DNA of 5,813 nucleotides from an uncultured Clostridia bacterium (GCA_947627075.1 CANQUR010000099.1:1-5813); one strand, 5' to 3'. Numbered from the stretch's first letter, positions 1-5,435 are shown. Notes: generated by a model from the letters alone, not told the origin. Numbers and translations are program-made.

Positions 1-498
1 GCGCGGGAGAACGGCGATTTGGCTTTTACTTGTTCGCTCCCTGTCAAAAAACGGAATGTCCCGCTCGCGCGAATTGCGGTTGCCGTGATATTTCAATGTA
101 CTCTTCTTGTCCTGACCGCTATCTGTATCGTCATAAAACAAGCGACGTTCCCTGATGCAATGCTTATAAATCTTGCGGGCAACAGCGCAAATCTTGCTTT
201 TTGCGGACTCGGCGCGCTTGTCTTGGGTGCGTTCAACCTAACATTTTTCCCTTTGTACTTTTCACACCCGAATAAGGTTGGTATTCCGTTTGTGATTTCG
301 TCAGCGGTGCAGTTCGTCCTCATCGGACTTTTGATTTTGATTCGGCATTTGCCGTTTTCCGCACCGATTACCACGCCCGATCCCGAAAACTACGGCATAA
401 AGCTCGTCGTTTTATTTGCGGGGCTGATTTTGTATTGTATCATGACCGGGCTTGCCGCAAGGCTTTCGATGAAAAAGTTTGAAAAGGTGGATTTATGA
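1..498 (+). CDS. C-terminal part of a multi-helix membrane protein, probably an ABC-2-type transporter permease (5' end outside window)
   Basis: The frame is open from base 1, so the gene most likely starts left of the window. A TTG at 19 with GGGAGA eight bases upstream could act as a start, but the codons before it (ARENGD) fit the protein better as coding sequence. Counting from that TTG as residue 1, there are four hydrophobic segments at about 17-39, 58-81, 88-109 and 127-148. A cytosolic-looking stretch SLPVKKRNV (6-14) precedes the first, and a basic tail ends in KKFEKVDL. In the ABC2_membrane_5-like permeases of Firmicutes, a 'LPV-(S/K)-(R/K)' segment after the second helix is followed by four helices and a similar charged tail. 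On that reading, about two N-terminal helices lie outside the window, and an ATPase gene would be expected upstream. The family call comes from the layout and short motifs only; another small polytopic protein remains possible. Confidence 0.5.
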   Translation, partial: ARENGDLAFTCSLPVKKRNVPLARIAVAVIFQCTLLVLTAICIVIKQATFPDAMLINLAGNSANLAFCGLGALVLGAFNLTFFPLYFSHPNKVGIPFVISSAVQFVLIGLLILIRHLPFSAPITTPDPENYGIKLVVLFAGLILYCIMTGLAARLSMKKFEKVDL

Positions 499-567
499 TC
501 GTCCTACGCGATCGATTCGAATTTATTTTGGCTTTGAGATTACATATAAAAACATCATATTACAAAA

Positions 568-600
568 AAAAGAGCAAATCCAAAACGGATCGGCTCTTTT
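568..600 (-). terminator. Bidirectional intrinsic terminator between convergent genes
   Basis: AAAAGAGC (568-575) pairs with GCTCTTTT (593-600). Inside it, after a 2x2 mismatch, ATCC (578-581) pairs with GGAT (587-590) around an AAAAC loop. Eight A's at 564-571 become a U-tract on the minus strand, so it is strongest for the minus-strand gene ending at 682. The TTTTCCTTT on the plus strand can also stop transcription from the membrane-protein gene ending at 498. Confidence 0.8.
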
Positions 601-640
601 CCTTTACAAAGCATAATTTTGATTTTCTGTTATGTTGCCC

Positions 641-664
641 ATAAGAAAGCGCGGCTTTTCTTAT
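641..664 (-). other. Hairpin in the 3' untranslated region of the Myb-like gene
   Basis: ATAAGAAAGC (641-650) pairs with GCTTTTCTTAT (654-664) with one bulged T and a GCG loop. It lies 17 bases past the minus-strand stop codon. It is not followed by a T-tract on either strand, so it is unlikely to terminate by itself. It could protect the transcript's 3' end, or be chance in AT-rich spacer DNA. Confidence 0.4.
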
Positions 665-681
665 TAAAAAAGAAGATTTTC

Positions 682-1260
682 TTATATAAGTTTTCCGAGC
701 AAATTCAAAAAATTTCCGACTTCGTTTTCGTCGAGCTTGCTTATATATTCGTTTAACCTTGTGAGTCCGCTTTTTTTACTTCCGTCGCTTATTTGTTTGG
801 TATAAGGATCGAAATGCTTTATACCCTGTGCGGCGAGGTCGTTCATGATGGCGGTCACCTTGCTTTTATGATGCGCTACCATGCTACGGTATTTGTTTTG
901 CAGCCTTAAAGCTTCTTTTGGCGAGGATGAAATCGACGCTATGGTGCCTCGAACGCTTACGCCGTTGGCTTTACCTATAAGTATTTTTCGCATGAGCTCG
1001 TCTATTTCGTCTTCCTTAAAAAGCTCGAACTGCTCGCGTGCACTCTTTATTATAGTAACGCCGAGGTCTGCGGCAAGGGTAGGCACGAGCTCGAACATTT
1101 TGAGCTGACTGTAATAGTAATTTCTGACGCTGTTAACAGATCTTCCGCATCTTTCGGACATATTTTCGAACGCGGTTTTAAGTCCTTTGCCTGTAAGCGA
1201 CGCTTCGTTTACGAGATCGAAGAGCTCTTTTGTTTGATTTATTGTCCAGTTATTTTCCAT
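682..1260 (-). CDS. Myb/SANT-like DNA-binding protein, RsfA-like (putative regulator)
   Basis: This 192-residue soluble protein has no membrane segment. Residues about 4-52 look like a Myb/SANT-type helical DNA-binding domain: it opens with NNWT (W5), continues with GKGLKTAF (24-31), and ends with GRSVNSVRNYYYSQ (39-52), which would be the recognition helix. This resembles the N-terminal domain of the Bacillus prespore regulator RsfA, where a similar W-T ... L-x-x-AF ... R layout occurs. The middle (about 73-135) carries EDEIDELMRKIL and VSVRGTIASISSSPKEALRLQNKYRS, probably a second helical module. The basic linker SDGSKKSG (158-165) precedes a short C-terminal helix pair. The start is ATG, set by a perfect ribosome binding site. 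It is transcribed divergently from the unknown genes on its right and ends at a strong terminator. A DNA-binding role is inferred from the domain; the regulon and any link to sporulation are not shown by the sequence. Confidence 0.7.
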   Translation of the reverse strand: MENNWTINQTKELFDLVNEASLTGKGLKTAFENMSERCGRSVNSVRNYYYSQLKMFELVPTLAADLGVTIIKSAREQFELFKEDEIDELMRKILIGKANGVSVRGTIASISSSPKEALRLQNKYRSMVAHHKSKVTAIMNDLAAQGIKHFDPYTKQISDGSKKSGLTRLNEYISKLDENEVGNFLNLLGKLI

Positions 1261-1267
1261 ATTTTTT

Positions 1268-1274
1268 ACCTCCT
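1268..1274 (-). promoter_or_regulatory. Ribosome binding site of the Myb-like gene
   Basis: On the minus strand this reads AGGAGGT, seven bases before the ATG at 1260-1258. It is a near-perfect anti-16S match and fixes the start codon. Confidence 0.85.
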
Positions 1275-1285
1275 AATGATAATTA

Positions 1286-1314
1286 AATACTACCCACAAT
1301 TACGGAATTTATAC
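1286..1314 (-). promoter_or_regulatory. Candidate promoter of the Myb-like gene, sigma-F-like
   Basis: On the minus strand GTATA (1314-1310) is followed after 15 bases by GGTAGTATT (1294-1286). The sigma-F consensus of Bacillus is roughly GYATA, about 15 bases, GGNNANANT; the match misses one fixed position, a G where A is expected. The element would start the RNA near 1279, leaving a leader of about 20 bases with the ribosome binding site well placed. No convincing sigma-A -35/-10 pair is visible here. The rsfA gene of B. subtilis is known to be read by sigma-F, which fits, but the region is AT-rich and chance matches are easy. Confidence 0.35.
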
Positions 1315-1330
1315 ATAAACTCCTAAACAA

Positions 1331-1348
1331 ACTCATAAAAATATGAGT
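1331..1348 (+). repeat. Inverted repeat overlapping the start codon of the 177-aa gene
   Basis: ACTCATA (1331-1337) and TATGAGT (1342-1348) are perfect complements separated by AAAA. The ATG at 1343 lies inside the right arm. It could be an operator between the divergent genes or a small hairpin covering the start codon. If translation begins at the second in-frame ATG (1349), the repeat ends exactly before it. Confidence 0.5.
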
Positions 1349-1876
1349 ATGGATATAAATATTGTGCTTTTACCCGAAACCGAAAGCGTCTATCTTTTAG
1401 ACGGAAGATTTTTCGAAGGCGATTTTTTTGTTACGGCGCCGGATGAAGTGGTTTACATTACCGTTTTGCCGCTCGACGCACGTTTTATGTCGTACACGGT
1501 CAAACTCATAGGCGGCAAGGTGGCGTCGGGTCGGGAAGTGGCTCTTATGTGCAAGATAGGCGAAGGTGATTATGCGCTCAAACTCGGAGCAAGGTACAGC
1601 TTTATCTTTTCGAGCGAGCACAAGAATGTTTCCGAAGATATGTGTTGTCGATTTTTTTATAACGTGAAGGGCAAACATTTTGCGCTTGCGAACGAACAAT
1701 TATCTCCTTCGCTTTCGGGCATAAGCGAAAAGGATCTCAATGCGTTTTTCGCCGATTTTACCGATATTATAAAGGTAAAGGACAAATATTTTTTGATAGA
1801 TGCCTCCGCGGTCGGGCACGAATGCGTTTTTGCGTTCAAGGGCGGCAAGATAGATAACATCTCCGTAGACGGATAA
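1343..1876 (+). CDS. Conserved-looking hypothetical protein, 177 aa, function unknown
   Basis: I do not recognise this protein. It is soluble-looking, with no signal peptide or membrane helix. The first 115 residues alternate hydrophobic and polar residues as in beta strands (for example EVVYITVLPLDARF, 35-48, and SYTVKLIGGKV, 50-60), suggesting a beta-sandwich or barrel domain. Residues 126-145 (GISEKDLNAFFADFTDIIKV) look helical, followed by two more predicted strands (KYFLIDA, 148-154; CVFAFKGGKI, 161-170). Paired cysteines occur at 101-102. ATG 1343 gives MSMD; ATG 1349 is an equally possible start. Neither has a Shine-Dalgarno, unlike the genes on both sides. The 71-aa gene follows after 39 bases, so the two are probably cotranscribed. 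It is divergent from the Myb-like gene, which may regulate it. It is most likely a real gene: its codon use resembles the neighbours and it is the longest open frame here. Confidence 0.7.
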   Translation: MSMDINIVLLPETESVYLLDGRFFEGDFFVTAPDEVVYITVLPLDARFMSYTVKLIGGKVASGREVALMCKIGEGDYALKLGARYSFIFSSEHKNVSEDMCCRFFYNVKGKHFALANEQLSPSLSGISEKDLNAFFADFTDIIKVKDKYFLIDASAVGHECVFAFKGGKIDNISVDG

Positions 1877-1904
1877 TAGAGGCGTTTTAGGCGCATACTG
1901 AATT

Positions 1905-1910
1905 CGGAGG
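1905..1910 (+). promoter_or_regulatory. Ribosome binding site of the 71-aa gene
   Basis: CGGAGG lies five bases before the ATG at 1916. It decides for that ATG over the in-frame GTG at 1910, which overlaps the site itself. Confidence 0.75.
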
Positions 1911-1915
1911 TGCGT

Positions 1916-2131
1916 ATGAAAAAACGTTTTAGTAAGGCGGCGGTCATAAAGCGCGTCGCCGAGCAACAGGGTGGAGTAAAGACGGTAAAAAATCCCGACT
2001 TGTTGCATGTCGCGCAGTTTGAAGCGGGAGAACTCTACGAGGGAGTGACCGACGACGCCGAGGTGAGCGATTCGTCCGATTACAGAATGATAACAAAATC
2101 GGACGATACGGTAAGCTCTCAAAGCTCCTGA
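1916..2131 (+). CDS. Small hypothetical protein, 71 aa, basic N-terminus and acidic/serine-rich tail
   Basis: I do not recognise this small protein. It starts at ATG 1916 behind a good Shine-Dalgarno. The first 27 residues are basic (MKKRFSKAAVIKRVAEQQGG and VKTVKNP). The centre (28-43) is NPDLLHVAQFEAGELY. The tail from about 44 is rich in Asp, Ser and Thr (VTDDAEVSDSSDY, SDDTVSSQSS) and is probably disordered. There is no membrane segment or cysteine. The split charge suggests a small nucleic-acid- or protein-binding adaptor, but nothing specific can be claimed. It sits 39 bases after the 177-aa gene and 48 bases before dapL with no terminator on either side, so all three may share a transcript. 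Support for translation comes from the ribosome binding site and the uninterrupted frame with neighbour-like codon use. Confidence 0.6.
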   Translation: MKKRFSKAAVIKRVAEQQGGVKTVKNPDLLHVAQFEAGELYEGVTDDAEVSDSSDYRMITKSDDTVSSQSS

Positions 2132-2179
2132 AAATAAAAACGAATAGCATTTCGGCAGTAAAGCTCATATATAGATACA

Positions 2180-3280
2180 ATGATAAATACGAATATAAGC
2201 GAGCTTAAAGAACAGTATTTGTTTTCCGAAATAGGCAGAATAATCAAAAGTCGAAACGACGTTATCAATTTAAGCATAGGGGACGTCAGCTTGCCTTTGC
2301 CAAAAGCAGTGGTCGAGGCGGGCAAAAGAGCTGCGTCCGAGCTATCCGAAAAGGCGACCTTTCGAGGTTATCCGCCCGAAAGCGGCTATGACTTTTTTAA
2401 GGACGCCGTAAAAAAGTATTATTCGAAAAAAGGCACGGAGATCGATGAAAGCGAGATCTTTGCGTCCGACGGAATAAAAAGCGATATGAGCGTCTTTTTG
2501 AACGTGCTTTCACGCGGGAAGACGCTTTTGCCGTCGCCTTCGTATCCCGCTTACGTCGAAGCGAATATATTACGCGGGAACGAAATAGAATTTTACGACG
2601 GAATTCCTTACAAAAGCAAGGCGGATATCATTGTTATATGCTCTCCCGATAATCCCACAGGCAGAGCCATGAGTAGAGATGAGCTTAAAGAGTGGGTGGA
2701 TTATGCAAAGGCGACGGGCGCATTGATATTTTACGACGCGGCTTACGAGGCGTTTGTAAAAAGCGGTGCGCCGAGGAGCATTTTCGAGATCGAGGGAGCG
2801 CGAGAGTGCGCCGTCGAGTTTTGCTCTATGAGCAAGACCGCAGGCTTTACGGGAGTAAGGTGCGGCTATACCGTCGTACCCAAAGAGTGCGGGCTCAATA
2901 AAATATGGAGTAGGGCAAAGAGTTGTTTAAGTAACGGCGTTTCATATATTTCGCAACGCATGGCGCAATGCGCTCTTACCTACGCATATGACGACATTAT
3001 GGCAAACGTAAATTATTACGTCGAAAACGCTCGAATTATGTCAAATGCCCTCAAAGGCGCTCAAAAAGTAGGAGGAACGGATTCTCCGTATATATGGCTC
3101 AAATGCGGTGATTCATACGCGGAGTTTTATAAGTTGCTCGATATATACAAGCTCGGAGTGACGCCCGGAATAGGATTTGGGGAAAGGGGACGAGAGTACG
3201 TTCGTATCAATTCGTTTTGCTCTCGCGAGGACGCGTTGAGGGCAGCCGAGGGATTAAAACGCTACCTTATTTTCGATTGA
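2180..3280 (+). CDS. dapL: LL-diaminopimelate aminotransferase (DapL), short form
   Basis: This PLP enzyme of the lysine and peptidoglycan pathway converts tetrahydrodipicolinate and glutamate into LL-diaminopimelate and 2-oxoglutarate in one step, replacing DapD, DapC and DapE. It is a cytosolic fold-type I aminotransferase. Visible DapL landmarks are YLFSEIGR (13-20), LSIGDVSLPLP (31-41), FRGYPPESGYDFF (61-73), FASDGIKSD (94-102), SYPAYV (121-126), NPTG (N158), DAAYEAF (D186, Y189), FCSMSKTAGFTGVR (PLP lysine K219, R227), NGVSYISQR (252-260), SPYIWLK (302-308) and YVRINSF with the carboxylate-binding R342. The length is 366 residues against about 400-410 usually. The largest loss appears to lie between Y139 and the D149-I-I-V strand, where about 20 residues are missing. 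No good Shine-Dalgarno precedes the ATG, yet the N-terminus aligns as expected for DapL. No terminator is seen right after the stop. Confidence 0.88.
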   Translation: MINTNISELKEQYLFSEIGRIIKSRNDVINLSIGDVSLPLPKAVVEAGKRAASELSEKATFRGYPPESGYDFFKDAVKKYYSKKGTEIDESEIFASDGIKSDMSVFLNVLSRGKTLLPSPSYPAYVEANILRGNEIEFYDGIPYKSKADIIVICSPDNPTGRAMSRDELKEWVDYAKATGALIFYDAAYEAFVKSGAPRSIFEIEGARECAVEFCSMSKTAGFTGVRCGYTVVPKECGLNKIWSRAKSCLSNGVSYISQRMAQCALTYAYDDIMANVNYYVENARIMSNALKGAQKVGGTDSPYIWLKCGDSYAEFYKLLDIYKLGVTPGIGFGERGREYVRINSFCSREDALRAAEGLKRYLIFD

Positions 3281-3323
3281 TATTCCCTCGGTAAAAATTT
3301 CCGAAAAAAATTCCGCAAAAGTA

Positions 3324-3352
3324 TTGCATTATCCGCTTTAATGTAGTATACT
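3324..3352 (+). promoter_or_regulatory. Strong sigma-A promoter of the structured RNA
   Basis: TTGCAT (3324-3329), a 17-base spacer and TATACT (3347-3352) make a near-consensus housekeeping promoter. The predicted start is near 3359-3361, exactly where the closing stem of the RNA begins (GATAAA from 3361). It is the best promoter in the window. Confidence 0.85.
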
Positions 3353-3358
3353 ATAAGT

Positions 3359-3571
3359 AAGATAAATGCCTGCGGTGTACGTGATGCAATTTATGGAACC
3401 ACAGAACAAAAAAGGGATTGCCTGTATATGCATGGATGTCGGGCCTCAGAAATTTTTTCGGAAATCTTTCATCCGAAAAGCAGGGGATGGCAGAAAGTGC
3501 AATCGGCTTGCCCACCTGCTTAAAAAGCGGGTCATTATGCCTCTCACGGCACAGGCGGGTATTTTTATCGG
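3359..3571 (+). ncRNA. ssrS: 6S RNA candidate
   Basis: 6S RNA binds the sigma-A RNA polymerase holoenzyme by imitating an open promoter and lowers transcription in stationary phase. The case here is structural. The ends pair: GATAAA (3361-3366) with TTTATC (3564-3569), then GCCTG (3368-3372) with CAGGC (3552-3556). A terminal arm forms: GATTGC (3416-3421) with GCAATC (3499-3504), capped by TTTTCGGA (3455-3462) with TCCGAAAA (3472-3479). Between closing stem and arm lies a large open region (about 3391-3415 and 3505-3537). Its 3' strand carries a hairpin, CCTGCTT (3515-3521) with AAGCGGG (3525-3531), a feature typical of 6S. Short stretches such as CTGCGGTGTACG, TGGAACC and CACGGCACAGG look like conserved 6S segments as I remember them. 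The length of about 210 nt is normal. Alternatives are a cis-regulatory leader of the downstream exporter, or an unknown RNA. The 3' end may be processed or extend to the terminator at 3630. Confidence 0.7.
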
Positions 3572-3579
3572 CTATTATG

Positions 3580-3599
3580 GCGGCGCGAAAAGGCGTCGC
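3580..3599 (+). other. GC-rich hairpin downstream of the 6S candidate
   Basis: GCGGCGC (3580-3586) pairs with GCGTCGC (3593-3599) with one G-T pair and a GAAAAG loop. Only TTTC follows, so it is a weak terminator at best. It may define the RNA 3' end by processing, or act together with the terminator four bases further on. Confidence 0.6.
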
Positions 3600-3603
3600 T
3601 TTC

Positions 3604-3630
3604 AAAATCGCTGCTTTAAGGCGATTTTTT
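3604..3630 (+). terminator. Intrinsic terminator after the 6S candidate
   Basis: AAAATCGC (3604-3611) pairs with GCGATTTT (3621-3628) around a nine-base loop, and the 3' arm runs into six T's (3625-3630). It separates the RNA from the exporter genes. I see no promoter between it and 3717, so exporter expression may rely on read-through. Confidence 0.8.
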
Positions 3631-3666
3631 ATGATTTTTAATTTTTGTCCAATATCGGAGGATGAT

Positions 3667-3720
3667 TTGCGCGTTTATATCGAGAACAATTGTATGAAAG
3701 CGCGGGAGGCGACGAGTTGA
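3667..3720 (+). CDS. Possible 17-codon leader peptide coupled to the ABC exporter
   Basis: A TTG at 3667 stands five bases after GGAGG (3657-3661) and opens a short frame, MRVYIENNCMKAREATS. Its stop TGA (3718-3720) overlaps the exporter's TTG start (3717-3719). This is the geometry of translational coupling. The ribosome binding site of the exporter lies inside this frame. Directly before it an imperfect hairpin can form: CGCG (3670-3673) with CGCG (3701-3704), and TTTATA (3674-3679) with TAT-g-AAA (3693-3699). The related bmrCD exporter of B. subtilis is controlled by a translated leader, bmrB, which is why this is listed. The peptide itself may have no function, and the frame may be chance. 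Confidence 0.3.
   Translation: MRVYIENNCMKAREATS
3704..3709 (+). promoter_or_regulatory. Ribosome binding site that decides the TTG start of the exporter
   Basis: GGGAGG lies seven bases before the TTG at 3717. The longer in-frame TTG at 3690 has no such site, and would add nine residues before the MKKTLRYLKPY start that is typical of these exporters. Confidence 0.8.
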
Positions 3721-5435
3721 AAAAGACTTTGCGTTATCTCAAACCATACAGCGGCACCGTTGTAGTCGGGCTCATTCTCAAATTTATAGGCGCGGTGGCG
3801 GAGCTGTTTTTGCCGCTCTTGCTCGAATACATAATAAATAACGTCGCAACAAATGCCGAACTAAACGAAGCAAGCAAGCGAAATATGATAATATATCTCG
3901 GGATCGCCATGCTCGGTTGTTCGCTTGCGGCTTTGCTGGGCAACGTTTTTGCCAACAGATTGACCGTTAAGTCGTCGGGCAATATGACGCACGATTTGAG
4001 ATACGATCTTTTTTCAAAGACCTGTTATCTCAATAGCAAACAGGTGGACCTCTTCGGAGTGCCGTCGCTTATTTCGCGCCTCACAAGCGACAGCTACTAT
4101 GTGAATCAAATGGTGGCAAGGACCTTGCGCCTCGGCGTTCGCGCACCCATACTCATATTGGGCGGAACTATCCTTGCTTTTTGGCGCGATCCCGTGCTTG
4201 CGTGCGTCTTGCTCGGGTGTATTCCGCTTGTGGGGATCGTCATATACGTTATAACCAAAAAGAGCGTGCCTATCTACTTCGGAGTGCAAAAAAAGCAGGA
4301 CGACATGGTGCGCAAGGTGCAGGAAAACGTCACGGGCGTCAGAGTGATAAAGGCGCTCGACAAGGGCGATCATGAAACCGAAGGATTCGACAAGCTCGTA
4401 AAAGAGCTCGCCGCGGAGGAATTTAAGGCGAATAAGGTCATGTCGCTCTCGCATCCGCTCGCTACGCTCATACTCAATATAGGGCTTGTCGCCATCATAG
4501 TTGTGGGTGCTTTCCGCGGCACAAAGTCGGGTACGGTGCTTGCTTTTTTGCAGTATTTTGTCATAATCCTCAATGCAATGATAGCGCTCAGCAAGATATT
4601 TGTGGTCATATCGCGCGGATCCGCTTCGGCGGCGAGAATAGAAAAGGTGCTTGACGCGAACGTTTCCGAAAGCCCGCTTATTTGTCCGAAATCGGACATG
4701 GGGTGCAAAATACGCTTTGAAAACGTGTCCTTTTCTTACAATGGCGTAAAGGACAATTTGCGCGATTTAAGTTTCGACATTTATCCGGGACAGACGCTCG
4801 GCATCATAGGCGCTACGGGTAGCGGCAAGTCAACCATAATCAATTTGATGATGCGTTTTTACGACGTTAGCGGCGGGGCGATATACATAGACGACCGAGA
4901 TGTCAGGAGCTATTCGATAAAAGAGTTGCGCAAAAAGTTCGGTGTGGCGTTTCAAAACGACTTTTTGATGGCGGCTTCAATAAGAGAGAACGTTGATTAC
5001 GGCAGGAATTTGAGCGATGAGCAGATAAACGAGGCAATAGACGCCGCGCAAGCACGCGAATTTGTAGATGAGCTCGAAGGCGGGCTCGACTTTAAGCTTG
5101 TGCAAAAGGCGAATAATCTTTCGGGTGGACAAAAGCAACGTATACTCATCGCGCGTGCTCTTGCCGCGTATCCGGAAATTCTTGTTTTGGACGACAGCTC
5201 GTCCGCGCTCGATTATGAAACCGACGCGTCGCTCAGAAAGGCGCTCAACAAGAGCGGCGGTGACATGACGAAGGTCATTGTCGCGCAAAGGATAAGCGCA
5301 ATAAGGCACGCGGACCTTATACTCGTTATGGACGACGGCGAAGTGATAGGCAAGGGCACTCATGAGCAGCTTATGGACTCATGCGACGAATATAAGCTTA
5401 TCTATTCCACCCAGATGGGAGGTGAAAATGCCTGA
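3717..5435 (+). CDS. ABC exporter subunit, TM287/BmrC-like, with degenerate ATP site
   Basis: This 572-residue subunit fuses a six-helix transmembrane domain (helices about 11-37, 57-80, 136-157, 158-180, 244-266, 273-296) to an ATPase domain (about 331-566). The intracellular coupling loops include NVTGVRVIKALD (204-215). The ATPase has Walker A GATGSGKST (365-373), Q-loop Q413, signature LSGGQKQR (468-475) and Walker B ILVLDD (488-493). The catalytic glutamate is replaced by D493, and the switch histidine by Q524 (VAQR). These two changes mark the subunit carrying the non-hydrolysing site in heterodimeric exporters such as Thermotoga TM287. Its intact signature would complete the working site with the partner's Walker motifs. 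The C-terminus (THEQLMDSCDEYKLIYSTQ) also resembles TM287. Start: TTG 3717 behind GGGAGG. The partner gene overlaps its last 8 bases. Substrates cannot be read from sequence; relatives export drugs or lipids. Confidence 0.9.
   Translation: MKKTLRYLKPYSGTVVVGLILKFIGAVAELFLPLLLEYIINNVATNAELNEASKRNMIIYLGIAMLGCSLAALLGNVFANRLTVKSSGNMTHDLRYDLFSKTCYLNSKQVDLFGVPSLISRLTSDSYYVNQMVARTLRLGVRAPILILGGTILAFWRDPVLACVLLGCIPLVGIVIYVITKKSVPIYFGVQKKQDDMVRKVQENVTGVRVIKALDKGDHETEGFDKLVKELAAEEFKANKVMSLSHPLATLILNIGLVAIIVVGAFRGTKSGTVLAFLQYFVIILNAMIALSKIFVVISRGSASAARIEKVLDANVSESPLICPKSDMGCKIRFENVSFSYNGVKDNLRDLSFDIYPGQTLGIIGATGSGKSTIINLMMRFYDVSGGAIYIDDRDVRSYSIKELRKKFGVAFQNDFLMAASIRENVDYGRNLSDEQINEAIDAAQAREFVDELEGGLDFKLVQKANNLSGGQKQRILIARALAAYPEILVLDDSSSALDYETDASLRKALNKSGGDMTKVIVAQRISAIRHADLILVMDDGEVIGKGTHEQLMDSCDEYKLIYSTQMGGENA

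Noticed and set aside
19..21. TTG as the true start of the left membrane protein, with GGGAGA eight bases upstream
   Set aside because: The frame is open to base 1 and the preceding codons fit a permease cytosolic segment leading into SLPVKKR; a four-helix permease starting here would be too short. It cannot be fully excluded without upstream sequence.
495..644. A 49-codon frame starting at ATG 495, overlapping the stop of the left membrane protein, with AAGGTGG before it
   Set aside because: It reads straight through the bidirectional terminator and the product looks random, so the overlap is probably chance.
1397..2180. Several long minus-strand open frames opposite the 177-aa and 71-aa genes
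   Set aside because: They overlap each other, lack ribosome binding sites, and their translations are rich in Arg, His and Cys in a way typical of antisense shadows.
3281..3323. Possible terminator right after dapL (CGG, AT-rich stretch, CCG repeats)
   Set aside because: The possible stems are only three GC pairs long with AT-rich loops and no T-tract, too weak to call.
3359..3630. T-box leader, SRP RNA, tmRNA or RNase P RNA as identity of the structured RNA
   Set aside because: The T-box AGGGTGG-ACCGCG block, the SRP GGAAGGAAGCAGC-like loop, the tmRNA acceptor-like ends and the RNase P core segments were looked for and not found, whereas the paired ends and open middle fit 6S.
3366..3720. 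Open frames across the gap (3366-3641 and 3418-3720) that could be annotated as 91- and 100-aa proteins
   Set aside because: They run through the paired arms of the structured RNA and an intrinsic terminator, lack ribosome binding sites at their starts, and their products are low-complexity with no domain. Only the last 17 codons of the second, behind their own Shine-Dalgarno, are kept as a possible leader.
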